From positions 1 to 36,999 of the forward strand of contig JAPOXI010000128.1 in assembly GCA_026707185.1 (NCBI GenBank): a DNA stretch of 36,999 nt. Direction: 5' to 3'. The position numbers and the translations under genes are program-made. Each line of letters starts with the position of its first letter. Within the stretch, counting starts at the first letter, position 1. Positions 8,357-18,700 of the stretch are shown one piece after another. The notes under the pieces are model-generated. The model was not told where the DNA came from and ran no database searches. It was given only the letters and a program-made list of their open reading frames with translations. The DNA is from Chloroflexota bacterium (lineage in GTDB: Bacteria; Chloroflexota; UBA11872).

Positions 8357-8641
8357 TCAGTGTCCCATCGGCGACGTCGAGCGTCCGCGTGCGTGGCTGC
8401 GAAACGTACGCGTGGGAGCAAACTCGCCGAGCCGGTGCCCGACCATGTTCTCGGATATGTACACCGGAACGTGGCGTCGTCCGTCATGGACCGCGATCGT
8501 CAACCCAACCATTTCCGGGTGCACCACGCTGGCTCGACTCCAGGTGCGAATGACCTGCTTCCGTCGACTGCGCGACGCCTCCGCAATGCGTTTTTCGAGC
8601 TTCGGATGAATGTACCAACCCTTTTTGGTGCTGCGTGACAT
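8357..8641 (-). CDS. rpsS: 30S ribosomal protein S19 (uS19)
   Basis: Head protein contacting the A-site finger. It is 94 aa: [19 protein letters not shown] at the start, [50 protein letters not shown] as the near-invariant core, and [13 protein letters not shown] at the basic tail. It follows rplB by 6 nt. Size and motifs are ordinary. Confidence 0.98.
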   Translation of the reverse strand: MSRSTKKGWYIHPKLEKRIAEASRSRRKQVIRTWSRASVVHPEMVGLTIAVHDGRRHVPVYISENMVGHRLGEFAPTRTFRSHARGRSTSPMGH

Positions 8642-8647
8642 GCTGTC

Positions 8648-9478
8648 CTACCTGTTCCGTCGACGCACGATGAACTTGTCGCTGGGTCGCCGCCCGATAC
8701 GGGTTCGCCGGCCCTGGGTGGGTTTGCCCCACGGAGTCTTGGGTCCTGGCATGCCCACCGGCGCTTTGCCTTCGCCGCCGCCGTGCGGATGGTCATGCGG
8801 GTTCATGGCGGCGCCCCGCACCTGCGGCCGCCGCCGCCGCCACCGAATCCTGCCGGCCTTTCCGGCCGATTGGTTGCTGTGGTCCACGTTTCCCACGCGC
8901 CCCACCGTCGCCATGCACGCGTCGGAGACCTGGCGCATTTCACCCGACGGCAATCGAAGCGTCGCGAGGCCGCGGTCCTTGGCCATGAGCTGGCATACCA
9001 TGCCGGCCGATCGTACGAGCTGCGCACCACGCCCGGGCGTCAGCTCAATTGCGTGAACCTCTGTTCCGGCCGGAATGCGCGCCAGCTGCATGGCGTTGCC
9101 CGGTCGCGGCTCGACGCCGGGACCGGAGATGATCTCGCTGCCTACGCCGATCCCAACAGGCGCCAGGATGTAGCGCTTCTCGCCGTCACGATAGTGCAGA
9201 AGGGCAATGTGGGCCGAACGGTTGGGGTCGTACTCAACGCTGGCCACGACAGCCGGAACCCCGGGCTTATTGCGGCGCCAGTCGATGACCCGGTAGCGCC
9301 GCTTGGCGCCGCCGCCACGATGTCGCACGGTCACCCGCCCAGTGTTGTTACGACCGGCGCGATTCTTGAGTGGTCGCAGCAGCTTCTTCAGGGGCCGATC
9401 GCCCGACAACTCAGCGTTGTCAACAGCCACATAGCCGCGCCGGCCCGGCGATGTTGGGTTGAAGTTACGCAGTCCCAT
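8648..9478 (-). CDS. rplB: 50S ribosomal protein L2 (uL2)
   Basis: Required for subunit association and peptidyl-transfer activity. The 276-aa sequence includes [20 protein letters not shown] (residues about 52-71), the OB and SH3-like core with [17 protein letters not shown], and the catalytic-centre loop [13 protein letters not shown], whose HPHGGGEG is invariant. The residue before DHPHGG is His where E. coli has Val, a position that varies between phyla. It follows rplW by 3 nt. Confidence 0.98.
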   Translation of the reverse strand: MGLRNFNPTSPGRRGYVAVDNAELSGDRPLKKLLRPLKNRAGRNNTGRVTVRHRGGGAKRRYRVIDWRRNKPGVPAVVASVEYDPNRSAHIALLHYRDGEKRYILAPVGIGVGSEIISGPGVEPRPGNAMQLARIPAGTEVHAIELTPGRGAQLVRSAGMVCQLMAKDRGLATLRLPSGEMRQVSDACMATVGRVGNVDHSNQSAGKAGRIRWRRRRPQVRGAAMNPHDHPHGGGEGKAPVGMPGPKTPWGKPTQGRRTRIGRRPSDKFIVRRRNR

Positions 9479-9481
9479 CGC

Positions 9482-9766
9482 CTAGACCCCGGGTACCACT
9501 TCAATGCTGTGACCTTCGCGCAGCGTCACCACGGCCTTGCGCCAACTCGCACGGTGGCCTTCAAATCGGCCCATTCGCCGCGGCTTTCCTCGCACGTTCA
9601 TCACGTTGACGGACGCAACCTCGACGTGAAACATGGTTTCCACGGCACGCCTGATGGCGTGCTTGGAGGCGCCGCTGCGAACCTGGAAAACGTACTTGCC
9701 CAACTCACTGAGGGCGGTGGACTTTTCAGTCACGATCGGTCGCGTGATGACGTCGGCGGGATTCAT
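9482..9766 (-). CDS. rplW: 50S ribosomal protein L23 (uL23)
   Basis: Exit-tunnel protein that docks trigger factor and SRP. Length is 94 aa. It starts [19 protein letters not shown], the family's TEKS signature, then KYVFQVRSGASKHAIRRAVETMFHVEVASVNVMNVRGKPRRMGRFEGHRASWRKAVVTL. The ATG overlaps the rplD stop (ATGA). Confidence 0.98.
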   Translation of the reverse strand: MNPADVITRPIVTEKSTALSELGKYVFQVRSGASKHAIRRAVETMFHVEVASVNVMNVRGKPRRMGRFEGHRASWRKAVVTLREGHSIEVVPGV

Positions 9767-10374
9767 GCGCCGACCCGCTCTTGCAGTGCATCCAGCGCCG
9801 CTGGGCTGGCCACAATGTGATCGGCCACCGCAATCTCGTAGAAGTTCAGCGTGTCAGCTCGTCCAACGTCCACATCGGGAATATTCCGAGTCGAGCGGCG
9901 CAGCACCTCCGAGGGATTCACGTCAACCAGGAGCACGCGGCCGGACAGGCCGCTGGCGTCGAGCCAGGCCGCACGGTCGCGCGTCTTGGGCGAGTCGCCC
10001 CACGCGGCCGCCACACTGATGCATTCGTCAGCGGCCTTGGCTGCCAGGAGCGCGCGCACCGCCTGACGGCGCTCACGCTTATTCACCCGCGCGCGTCTGC
10101 TACCTGGTTTGGGGCCGAAGGCGACGCCTCCACCCCGCCGGATCGGTGAGCCGGCGCTACCCGCGCGCGCGCGACCCGTACCCTTCTGGCGATAGAGCTT
10201 GGCCGTACTCGCCGCAACTTCGCCGCGACTCTTCGTGTTGGCCGTGGCCTTTCGCTGGCTGGCGGCATGCACCGTCAACATCCGCTTCAAGAGATCCGCC
10301 GGTGCCTCGGCTTCGCCGAAACAATCGCGGGCCACCAGCCGCGGCGTGTCTGGCGCTGTCGACGTGGCGGCCAT
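9763..10374 (-). CDS. rplD: 50S ribosomal protein L4 (uL4)
   Basis: Early-assembly protein with a loop in the exit tunnel. I take the ATG at 10374, which shares a base with the rplC stop (TGATG); a TTG one codon upstream is possible but less likely. The product is 203 aa. The tunnel loop [28 protein letters not shown] (residues about 61-88) keeps the KGTGRAR motif where macrolide-resistance changes occur elsewhere and looks like the sensitive form. The globular domain ends in [20 protein letters not shown]. Expected neighbours rplC and rplW flank it. Confidence 0.97.
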   Translation of the reverse strand: MAATSTAPDTPRLVARDCFGEAEAPADLLKRMLTVHAASQRKATANTKSRGEVAASTAKLYRQKGTGRARAGSAGSPIRRGGGVAFGPKPGSRRARVNKRERRQAVRALLAAKAADECISVAAAWGDSPKTRDRAAWLDASGLSGRVLLVDVNPSEVLRRSTRNIPDVDVGRADTLNFYEIAVADHIVASPAALDALQERVGA

Positions 10375-11015
10375 CAATATGCCCCCTGCCCTGACCTGCG
10401 GACAGGTCGGATGGTCACCACGGTATCCCGCGGCCCTGGGACTGCCCCAACCACAAGGACGAGCCCCCGTTCAACATCAACCTTTGCCACGCTGAGATTC
10501 CGGGCCGTCATACGGCCGCCGCCCATTCGCCCGGCCATCCGCGTGCCCTTGAACACCCGGCTGGGCGACGTTCCGGCGCCAATCGACCCAGGAGCGCGTT
10601 CGCGGTCCGACTGTCCGTGGGTACGCTTGCCGCCCCTGAATCCGTGGCGCTTCATCACGCCTGCAAAGCCCTTGCCCTTGGAGACACCAATCACGTCAAC
10701 GCGCTGACCGAGGTCCACGTTGGCCACGGTGAGTTCATCACCAACCGACAGGTCATCCGCGTCCTGCGTTCGAAACTCACGCAACACCCGGTACAACGGC
10801 ATGCGGCCCAGGTGACCACGCTCTGCACGCGTGAGCTTGCGCTCGGGCACCGGATTGAAGCCAAGCTGCACCGCGGAATAACCGTCGGTGGCCTCGGTTC
10901 GCACCTGGGTGACGTGGCAAGGTCCCGCCTGGATAACCGAGACACCAAGCGCGTGACCTTGCTCGTCGAACACCTGGGTCATGCCGAGTTTGCGACCAAT
11001 CAGTCCCACCGACAT
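10374..11015 (-). CDS. rplC: 50S ribosomal protein L3 (uL3)
   Basis: Assembly initiator with an extension reaching the peptidyl-transferase centre. Length is 213 aa: [16 protein letters not shown] at the start, [60 protein letters not shown] in the middle, and HGFRGG...RAPGSIG as hallmarks. It follows rpsJ by 2 nt. Confidence 0.98.
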   Translation of the reverse strand: MSVGLIGRKLGMTQVFDEQGHALGVSVIQAGPCHVTQVRTEATDGYSAVQLGFNPVPERKLTRAERGHLGRMPLYRVLREFRTQDADDLSVGDELTVANVDLGQRVDVIGVSKGKGFAGVMKRHGFRGGKRTHGQSDRERAPGSIGAGTSPSRVFKGTRMAGRMGGGRMTARNLSVAKVDVERGLVLVVGAVPGPRDTVVTIRPVRRSGQGAY

Positions 11016-11017
11016 GG

Positions 11018-11410
11018 TTATGACTTCAACTCGATGTCGACACCCGCGGCCAGTTGCAACCGCAGGAGTTCGTCCATCGTTTGCGGGGTGGGGTCGATGA
11101 CGTCAATCAGCCGCTTATGGGTACGCATTTCGAATTGCTCGCGCGAATCCTTGTCGATAAACGGCGAGCGAATCACCGTCCACGTCTTGCGCTCAGTGGG
11201 AAGCGGAATCGGTCCACGCACGTCGGCGCCGGTTCGACCCGCAGTGTCAATGATGCGCCGCGCCGCGTCGTCCAGCACGCGGTGGTCATATGCCTTCAGG
11301 CGAATCCTGATCCGCTGCGTCGGCGACTGCCGGCGCGGCCTCGCGGGCGCACGCCGGGCCGAAGCTTCCATGGAAGCCTGGCGGTTTGGTCTCACGCGCG
11401 CTTGGGCCAT
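11018..11410 (-). CDS. rpsJ: 30S ribosomal protein S10 (uS10 / NusE) with basic N-terminal extension
   Basis: Head protein that also acts as NusE in antitermination complexes. The normal family start is within one or two residues of the strand [11 protein letters not shown]; here that strand begins near residue 33, so about 30 extra residues, rich in Arg and Ala, precede it. Length is 130 aa against about 102. An internal ATG at 11371 (residue 14) would shorten the tail, but no start codon lies closer to the core, so at least 17 extra residues are real. The core has [36 protein letters not shown], fully canonical. The gene starts 3 nt after tuf. Confidence 0.96.
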   Translation of the reverse strand: MAQARVRPNRQASMEASARRAPARPRRQSPTQRIRIRLKAYDHRVLDDAARRIIDTAGRTGADVRGPIPLPTERKTWTVIRSPFIDKDSREQFEMRTHKRLIDVIDPTPQTMDELLRLQLAAGVDIELKS

Positions 11411-11413
11411 CGG

Positions 11414-12616
11414 TTACTTGTCGATGCTCGTGACGACACCTGCGCCAACGGTTACGCCGCCTTCACGAATGGCGAAGTTCACGCCGTCTTCCAGCGCGAT
11501 CGGCTGGTGCAGGCGTACGGTCATTTCCACGTTGTCGCCTGGAACAACCATTTCCGTCCCTTCGGGCAGCTCGATTTCGCCGGTCACGTCCGTCGTTCGG
11601 ATATAGAACTGCGGACGGTAGCCGCTGAAGAACGGCGTGTGACGGCCGCCCTCGTCGCGCGTCAGCACGTAGACCTGCGCCTTGAACTCGGTGTGCGGCG
11701 TAATGGAGCCGGTCTTCGCCAACACCATCCCGCGCTCGACCTCGTCCCGTTCGATACCGCGGAGCAGGCATCCCACATTGTCACCCGCAACGCCCTCGTC
11801 GAGCGTCTTGCGGAACATTTCGACGCCGGTCACAACCCGCTGGTCGATCTCCGAGCGCATGCCCACGATGTCGATCTGCTCGCCGACCTGCACCTTGCCG
11901 CGCTCAACGCGGCCGGTGACCACGGTCCCGCGACCCTTGATACCGAAGACGTCCTCAACCGGCATTAGAAATGGCTGGTCGACCGGACGCTCCGGCTGCG
12001 GAATGTAGGAATCCACAGCGTCCATCAGCTCCAGGATCGGCTGATACTCCGGGGCGTCCAGGTCGGTGCTGTCCGACTCCAGAGCCAGGAGCGCGCTGCC
12101 CGGAATAATTGGTGCGTTGTCGCCGTCGAAGTCGTACTTGTTCAGCAGATCGCGCAGTTCGAGCTCAACAAGCTCCAGCAGTTCCTCGTCCTCGACGATG
12201 TCCGCCTTGTTGAGAAATACCACAATGGCCGGCACGTCCACCTGGCGAGCCAAAAGCACGTGCTCGTACGTCTGGGGCATCGGTCCATCGTCGGCACCGA
12301 CGACCACAATCGCTCCGTCCATCTGGGCGGCGCCCGTGATCATGTTCTTGATGTAGTCCCGGTGACCGGGAGCATCGATGTGCGCGTAGTGTCGGCTCTC
12401 GGTCTCGTATTCCGCGTGCGTGATCGAAATCGTGATTCCGCGTTCCTTCTCCTCGGGCGCGCGGTCGATCTCGTCAAAGGCCATGAACTCGGCCAGTTGC
12501 TTGTACGAAAGCACCTTCGTAATCGCGGCGGTCAAGGTGGTCTTGCCGTGGTCGACATGGCCGATCGTGCCGACATTGACGTGCGGCTTTGTTCGTTCGA
12601 AGTGTTGGCGTGCCAT
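11414..12616 (-). CDS. tuf: Elongation factor Tu
   Basis: GTPase delivering aminoacyl-tRNA to the ribosome. Length is 400 aa. G1 is GHVDHGKT (residues 19-26), G2 is RGITI (59-63), G3 is DAPGH (81-85, with the catalytic His85), and G4 is NKAD (136-139). Domain 2 has [13 protein letters not shown], and domain 3 has [12 protein letters not shown] and the family end [14 protein letters not shown]. No second tuf copy lies in the window. An AGGAG sequence occurs twice in the 29-nt gap after fusA, giving a strong ribosome-binding site. Confidence 0.99.
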   Translation of the reverse strand: MARQHFERTKPHVNVGTIGHVDHGKTTLTAAITKVLSYKQLAEFMAFDEIDRAPEEKERGITISITHAEYETESRHYAHIDAPGHRDYIKNMITGAAQMDGAIVVVGADDGPMPQTYEHVLLARQVDVPAIVVFLNKADIVEDEELLELVELELRDLLNKYDFDGDNAPIIPGSALLALESDSTDLDAPEYQPILELMDAVDSYIPQPERPVDQPFLMPVEDVFGIKGRGTVVTGRVERGKVQVGEQIDIVGMRSEIDQRVVTGVEMFRKTLDEGVAGDNVGCLLRGIERDEVERGMVLAKTGSITPHTEFKAQVYVLTRDEGGRHTPFFSGYRPQFYIRTTDVTGEIELPEGTEMVVPGDNVEMTVRLHQPIALEDGVNFAIREGGVTVGAGVVTSIDK

Positions 12617-12645
12617 TCGCTCCTGTGCTCCTGCGCAGTGCGCGG

Positions 12646-14718
12646 TTACGAAACCGGCGTCAGCAATCCGTCCGCGGCACCTGCTCGTTGGGTAACCGCG
12701 TAGTGGGAAAATTCCATCGAGAACGTTCCGCGACCCTGCGTCGCCGAACGCAACTCGTTAGCGTACCCGAACATTGTCGCCAGTGGTACCTCCGCCGCAA
12801 TGATGTGCGACCCACCGCGCATATCGGCACCGTGGATGGTGCCCCGCTTCGCGGCCAGGCCAGCCAGCGTGTCACCCACGTAATCCTCGGGAACGACGAC
12901 TTGAACACCCATCACCGGCTCCATCACATCCGTGCGCGCCCGGTTCAGCGCGTCCTCCACCGCCATCGCGCCAGCAATCTCGAAGGCCAACTCTGATGAG
13001 TCGACATCGTGGTAGGAGCCATCCACGAGCGTAATACGAACGTCGGTGACCTCCATGCCCTGCGGTCCGCTGGTCAGCCGACGCGCCGCCCCGCGCTCGG
13101 CGGCGGGAATGAACTGGACGGGAATCGCGCCGCCGACGATTCGACGTTCAATCTGAACACCCGTGCCCAATGGCAGCGGTTCAAGTTCAACCGTCACGTC
13201 CCCGTACTGACCGCGTCCGCCGGTCTGTCGCACGAAACGCCCACGCCCGGTGGCCTCACTGCGCGGTCGCTCCCGATAGGACACCTGTGGTCGACCGACA
13301 TTGGCCCCCACGCGGTATTCACGGAGCAGCCGGTCCACGATGACTTCCAGATGCAACTCGCCCATGCCGGCGATGAGGGTCTGCCCCGTCTCTTCGTTGC
13401 CGCTGATCCGAAAGGTGGGGTCTTCCTCACCGAGCCGCCGAAGCGCGTCGATGATCTTGTCCTGGTCGCCCCGACTCTTCGGCTCGATCGCAATAGTGAC
13501 GACCGGCTCCGGGAAGGTGATGGACTCCAGCTGCAAGGGGTATTTGGGGTCGGTCAGGGTGTCGCCGGTGTTCGTGGCGCGGACCCCGACGGCTGCCAGG
13601 ATATCGCCGTATTGAATCGTCTCGGTGATCACTTCGCGCTTGTCCGCGTGCATGCGCAGAACCCGCGATAGGCGCTCGCGTTTGCCCGCGGCGGTGTTCA
13701 GCACGGTGGCGCCGGGCTCCAGCGAGCCGGAATACACCCGGAAATACGCCAGCTTGCCGGCGTGCGGGTCAGCCACGATCTTAAAGGCGATGGCAGTGAA
13801 GGGATCGTCCTTGGCCGGTCGGCGCTGCTCCTCCGCGCCGGTCTTGGGATTGATCCCCGTCACCGGGGGCACATCCAACGGCGAGGGCAGGTAGGCCGTA
13901 ATCGCGTCGAGCAGCGGCTCAATCCCCTTGTTGCGTAAGGCGGAACCCATCAGCACGGGGACGCCCTGAGCCGAAACGGTCATCTGCCGCAGGGCCGCCG
14001 TGAGCTCGCTGATGCTGAGATCCTCGCCGTCGAGAAACTTGACGGCAATGTCGTCATCAAGCTCGGCCAACGCCTCCACCATGCGCTCGCGGGCATCCAG
14101 GGCCGATGCTTCAAGTTCCGCCGGAATCGGGCCGCGCACAGGTGCGGCCAGGTGATCTGCGGACCAACGGATGGCCTGCATGGTCACCAGGTCGACTACA
14201 CCTTCAAAGTCGGCCTCGAACCCAATCGGGATCTGGATCGGCACTGGGTTAGCGCCGAGCCGGTCACGGATCGATTCGATGGTGGCGTCAAAGTCCGCGC
14301 CGCGTCGATCCATCTTGTTGATGAAAGCAACCCGCGGAACGCTATAGCGGTCGGCCTGTCGCCAGACGGTTTCCGACTGCGGCTCCACGCCGTTGACCGC
14401 GTCAAAAACAACCACGCCCCCATCGAGAACCCGCAACGAACGCTCGACTTCAGCAGTGAAGTCAACGTGGCCGGGTGTGTCGATAATGTTGATTCGGTGG
14501 TCGTTCCAAGAAGCCGTGGTCGCGGCGGCCACAATCGTGATACCGCGCTCGCGCTCCTGTGCCATCCAGTCCATCTGGGCGTTGCCCTCGTGGACTTCGC
14601 CCACCCGGTGAATCCGACCGCAGAAAAACAGGATGCGCTCGGTGGTCGTGGTTTTGCCGGCGTCAATGTGCGCAATGATTCCAATGTTGCGCGTACGCGA
14701 AATATCCAGGGTGCTCAT
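12646..14718 (-). CDS. fusA: Elongation factor G
   Basis: GTPase that drives translocation. Length is 690 aa. G1 is AHIDAGKT (residues 16-23), followed by [22 protein letters not shown] and NKMD in the G domain. Domain II begins near [26 protein letters not shown]. Domain III includes [20 protein letters not shown]. Domain IV has the decoding-centre tip [18 protein letters not shown], and domain V has [19 protein letters not shown] stretch before the tip ([12 protein letters not shown]) differs from the common VLAGYPVVDVKV form. Its place between rpsG and tuf identifies it as the main EF-G. Confidence 0.98.
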   Translation of the reverse strand: MSTLDISRTRNIGIIAHIDAGKTTTTERILFFCGRIHRVGEVHEGNAQMDWMAQERERGITIVAAATTASWNDHRINIIDTPGHVDFTAEVERSLRVLDGGVVVFDAVNGVEPQSETVWRQADRYSVPRVAFINKMDRRGADFDATIESIRDRLGANPVPIQIPIGFEADFEGVVDLVTMQAIRWSADHLAAPVRGPIPAELEASALDARERMVEALAELDDDIAVKFLDGEDLSISELTAALRQMTVSAQGVPVLMGSALRNKGIEPLLDAITAYLPSPLDVPPVTGINPKTGAEEQRRPAKDDPFTAIAFKIVADPHAGKLAYFRVYSGSLEPGATVLNTAAGKRERLSRVLRMHADKREVITETIQYGDILAAVGVRATNTGDTLTDPKYPLQLESITFPEPVVTIAIEPKSRGDQDKIIDALRRLGEEDPTFRISGNEETGQTLIAGMGELHLEVIVDRLLREYRVGANVGRPQVSYRERPRSEATGRGRFVRQTGGRGQYGDVTVELEPLPLGTGVQIERRIVGGAIPVQFIPAAERGAARRLTSGPQGMEVTDVRITLVDGSYHDVDSSELAFEIAGAMAVEDALNRARTDVMEPVMGVQVVVPEDYVGDTLAGLAAKRGTIHGADMRGGSHIIAAEVPLATMFGYANELRSATQGRGTFSMEFSHYAVTQRAGAADGLLTPVS

Positions 14719-14751
14719 TGGCCTCGTGTTCCGGGAGTCAGGCAGGTAGGG

Positions 14752-15222
14752 CTAATACGCGTAGATCGCGAACGCGCGGTTCGCTTCCGCCATTCGATGC
14801 ATCTCGTCACGCCGGCGCACGGCGCCACCCTGACCGTCAGCAGCTTCCATGAGTTCGGCCGCCAGGCGTTCGGGCATGGACCGCCCCCCGCGGTTGCGCG
14901 AGGCGTCGATCAACCAGCGCACGGCCAGCGAATAGCGCCGGTCGCCCCGGATTTCTACCGGGACCTGATAGTTGGCGCCGCCGACACGACGAGGCTTGAC
15001 TTCGATCTGGGGCATGGCGTTACGGACGGCGGCCTCGAATACGTCGATTGCCGGCGCGCCAGTTCGCCCTTCGATGATGTCAAACGCGCTATAGACAATC
15101 CGCTGCGACAACGACTTCTTGCCGCTACGCATGATCTTGTTGATAAACCGCTGCACCGTACGATTATTGAATCGCGGATCAGGCGGAATCACTCGACGCT
15201 CGGGGCGCTTTCGACGCGGCAT
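14752..15222 (-). CDS. rpsG: 30S ribosomal protein S7 (uS7)
   Basis: Primary 16S rRNA-binding protein of the head, lining the E site. Length is 156 aa, the standard size. RFINKIMRSGKKSLSQRIVYSAFDII, the conserved PQIEVKPRRVGGANYQVPVEI and the end RDEMHRMAEANRAFAIYAY are diagnostic. A 72-nt gap separates it from rpsL; it contains a TTGACA hexamer but no credible -10. Confidence 0.98.
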   Translation of the reverse strand: MPRRKRPERRVIPPDPRFNNRTVQRFINKIMRSGKKSLSQRIVYSAFDIIEGRTGAPAIDVFEAAVRNAMPQIEVKPRRVGGANYQVPVEIRGDRRYSLAVRWLIDASRNRGGRSMPERLAAELMEAADGQGGAVRRRDEMHRMAEANRAFAIYAY

Positions 15223-15294
15223 CAGGTACGGCTCGCCCGCTGGGCGGTGGCTGCAGTTGTCAACGTCATCGGCAAGCGCGTTCGTATCTTCGAG

Positions 15295-15708
15295 CTATCC
15301 GCCACGCTTCGCGCCGTACTTGGATCGGCTGCGACGGCGTCCTTCGACACCATCGGCGTCAAGCGTTCCGCGCACGATGTGATAGCGCACGCCCGGCAAG
15401 TCGCGCACCCGGCCACCTCGGATCAGGACGACTGAATGCTCCTGAAGGCGGTGACCTTCGCCTGGAATGTAAGCCGTGACCTCAATTCCATTTGAAAGCC
15501 GCACGCGCGCCACTTTCCGCAGCGCCGAGTTGGGCTTCTTGGGTGTCACGGTACGCACCAAGGTGCAGACGCCCCGCTTCTGAGGCGAGCCGTCGCCCCG
15601 CTGCATGCGCCGCCGCAGGCCGTTATACGAATAGTGCAGCGCAGGCGCCTTGAGCTTGCTCCGGCGCTTCTTGCGTCCTTTGCGGACAAGCTGATTGATT
15701 GTCGGCAC
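15295..15708 (-). CDS. rpsL: 30S ribosomal protein S12 (uS12), Arg at the E. coli Lys88 position
   Basis: Decoding-centre protein controlling fidelity and streptomycin response. Length is 137 aa, with the extra segment [16 protein letters not shown] (residues 25-40) also known in the 137-aa form of Firmicutes. TPKKPNS keeps Lys57, equal to E. coli Lys43. In the second loop the sequence is [14 protein letters not shown]: Arg102 (codon CGC at 15405-15403) stands where E. coli has Lys88. Asp103, the residue methylthiolated in many bacteria, is retained. Arg87 replaces the Asn of EGHNLQEHS. The start is GTG at 15708, followed by [12 protein letters not shown], the family start. Confidence 0.97.
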   Translation of the reverse strand: MPTINQLVRKGRKKRRSKLKAPALHYSYNGLRRRMQRGDGSPQKRGVCTLVRTVTPKKPNSALRKVARVRLSNGIEVTAYIPGEGHRLQEHSVVLIRGGRVRDLPGVRYHIVRGTLDADGVEGRRRSRSKYGAKRGG

Positions 15709-15731
15709 GTCGTGACCTACGGAAGCCTTAC

Positions 15732-15764
15732 GAAGAAAAGGCGTGGCGGCCCAAGGCCCACCAC
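15732..15764 (-). terminator. Candidate attenuator hairpin between rpoC and rpsL
   Basis: Read on the minus strand, GTGGTG-(G)-GCC, loop TTG, GGC-CGCCAC can fold into a nine-pair stem (one G-U pair, one bulged G), followed by GCCTTTTCTTC. The U-tract is interrupted and starts three bases after the stem, so full termination is doubtful; partial attenuation between RNA polymerase and ribosomal genes is the likely role if any. Confidence 0.35.
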
Positions 15765-15780
15765 GGTTGCGGAGAGCCTA

Positions 15781-18700
15781 TCACCGGCCATCCCCACCGT
15801 CAACGGTGCCGTCGTCAGACAGCGGATCCACGCGCACGACCGATGCTTCGTCGACCCCGCCGTCGTCCACCGGACGGAGGAACTCCGCAAACTCGTCACC
15901 GCCGACTGAAGTCGTCTCGATGCCCGCCAGCAGATCGCTCTCTGCAGCGTCCATTGGCGGGGCACCGGCCGCCAGCACGCTGGCCTGGCCGCTCTCGTCG
16001 GAGTCGGAGGCGTCGCCCGCGCCGTTAGCCGGCTCGCGCAGATCATCCAGGGACACTCCTTCGGCCATGTGCATGGCCTCAGTGTCGATCAGGACATCCG
16101 ACTGCTCCGGCGCTTCGAGCTCCGGACCGTGGTATCGATCCCAGCCCGTTCCGGCCGGGATCAGCTTCCCGATAATCACGTTTTCCTTCAGTCCGTGCAG
16201 CTGATCCGTCTTGCCCTCCACCACGGCTTCGGTAAGGACGCGCGTGGTGTCCTGGAACGATGCGGCCGCCAGGAAGCTCTCGTTATTCAAGGAAGCCTTG
16301 GTCACGCCCAGCAGGACTTCGTGCGACTCCGCGACCCGACCGCCAGTCTCCGCAACCTCCACATTGGTCTGCGCCAGCGTGGACCGGTCAACCAGCGTGC
16401 CCGGCAAGTGCGATGTATCGCCGGGCGTGTCCACGGCGTTGTGGCGCAGCATCTGACGGATGATGATCTCAATGTGCTTGTCATTCACCGCCACGCCAAC
16501 CATGCGATACACCCGCTGCACTTCACTCACGATGTACTGCTGCAATTCCGGACGGCCACGCAGGCGCAGAATGTCGTGCGGGTTGAGCGGCCCCTCGGTG
16601 AGCTGATCGCCCATGCGGACAAACTCTCCACTTTGCACGCGCAGCTCAGCCGCCAGCGACACCGGATACTCGCTGATGTCTTCTTCCTCGGATCGGACCA
16701 CAATCCGACCTTCATGAAGTTCGACGACGCCGTCCGCTTCGGCCGTGACGCCAATGCCGGCGACTTTGGCCAGGGCTCGCTTGCTGATGGTGTTGGACTT
16801 GCTCTTGGCCTTGCGGGCCAACAGGTCATCCGCCTGCACCTTTGGCACGGCCAGAACCGCATTCCGGGCAACGTCGGCGCCTTCCTCGACAATCGGAACC
16901 ATTCCCGGTTCAAGCGTGTAGTCGTACTCATGCACGTGAGCTGAAACCACGCGCACACGCCGTTGCTCGTCCTCCTCGATAACCTCGACCGTTCCGTCGA
17001 TGTCACTCATCACGGCGACGCCCTTGGGAATCCGAGCCTCAAACAGCTCCTGCACACGTGGCAGGCCCTGTTCCTTGTCCACGATGTCGGCGCCCGTGGC
17101 AATGCCGCCCAGGTGGAACGTGCGCATCGTCAACTGCGTCGCCGGCTCGCCCATGGACTGGGCGGCAATGATTCCAACGGCCGATCCCTCGACCACCAGA
17201 TCGTGGCGCGCCAGGTCCATGCCGTAGCACATCTGGCACAGTCCGCGCGCATTCGCGCAGGTCATTGGCGACCGAATGACGGCCGCCTGCACGCCGGCGT
17301 CGTCGATTTCCTTGACGAGCTCGTGATCGATCAGCGTGCCCAGCGACACGATGATCTCTCCCGTTTCCGGATGCACGATCGGCCGGGCCGGGAATCGACC
17401 AAAACATCGAACGCCGACGGAATCCAGCACTTCGTCCAGGTTGCCGACTTCGACCGGAATACCCTCCAGGGTGCCGCAATCGTTGCCCATGACAATGACG
17501 TCCTGGGCCACGTCAACCAGACGTCGCGTGAGGTAGCCGCTGTCCGCGGTGCGCAGGGCCGTGTCCGCCAGCCCCTTGCGTCCGCCGTGCGTGGAAATGA
17601 AGTACTCGTGGGCCGACATGCCTTCGCGGAAGTTCGCCCGCACAGGCATCTCGATGATCCGGCCCGACGGGTTCGACATGAGCCCGCGCATGCCGGAGAT
17701 TTGCCGAATCTGGTCAAAGTTTCCTTTGGCCGCGCCCGAATTGCCCATCATGTAGACGGGGCTCATCTCGTCCATGCTCTCCTCAACGGAGCTGGACACC
17801 GTAGCCATGGCATCGGTCCAGGCCTTGACCGTCAACCGATAGCGTTCGTCATCGGTGATCAGGCCATCGTCAAAGCTGGCCCGGATCGAGCTCACGCGGT
17901 CGTCAGTCTCCCGCTCGACCCGGCGCTTGACGTCGGGAATCTGAAGGTCCTTGATCCCCATCGTCACGCCAGAGCGCGTGGCCCAGTACATGCCAAGATT
18001 CTTGAGCTGGTTGGCAACGTCGCCCGTGACGTCCATGTCGGTGTTGTAAAAGACCATCTCAATGACACGCCGCAGACCACCCTTGTCCAGGCGCTCGTTG
18101 ACGTATCGAAGCTCGCGGGGGATTGCCTGATTCAGCATGATGCGGCCGACGGTCGTTTGGATTGTGGCCGGCCCGTCCTGCCCTACGGCATCGACCGGAA
18201 AGTCGTCCGGCGTGATCCGCAGGCGAATGAGGGCTTGCAGGTCCACCGCCCCGTGCTCGTATGCGAGCACGGCGTCGGAAAAGCTCGCGAACACCTTGTC
18301 TTCGCCGGCGGCGCCCTCCTTGACTTCCGTCAGGTAGTACGCCCCCAGCACCATGTCCTTGGTCGGGCTCACGATTGGCGTACCGTCGGCCGGAGAAAGG
18401 ATGTTTTGGGTGCTCTTCATGATGTGACGGGCTTCGTCTTGCGCCGCACGGCTGAGCGGCACGTGAACGGCCATCTGGTCACCATCGAAGTCCGCGTTAA
18501 AGGCCGTGCACACCAGCGGGTGGATCTGGATGGCACTTCCGCGCACCAACACGATGTCGAATGCCTGGATCCCCAGCCGGTGCAGCGTCGGCGCTCGGTT
18601 CAGGAGCACGGGATGGTCGCGTGTGACGTCCTCCAGGGCATCCCACACCAGAGGCTCCGGATGCTCGACCATTCGCTTGGCACTCTTGATATTGCTGGCA

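Noticed and set aside
15258..15263. Perfect minus-strand TTGACA in the rpsL-rpsG gap, as a possible promoter
   Set aside because: No -10-like hexamer occurs 16-19 bases downstream; the sequence there is GC-rich (CCGCCCAGCGGGCG).
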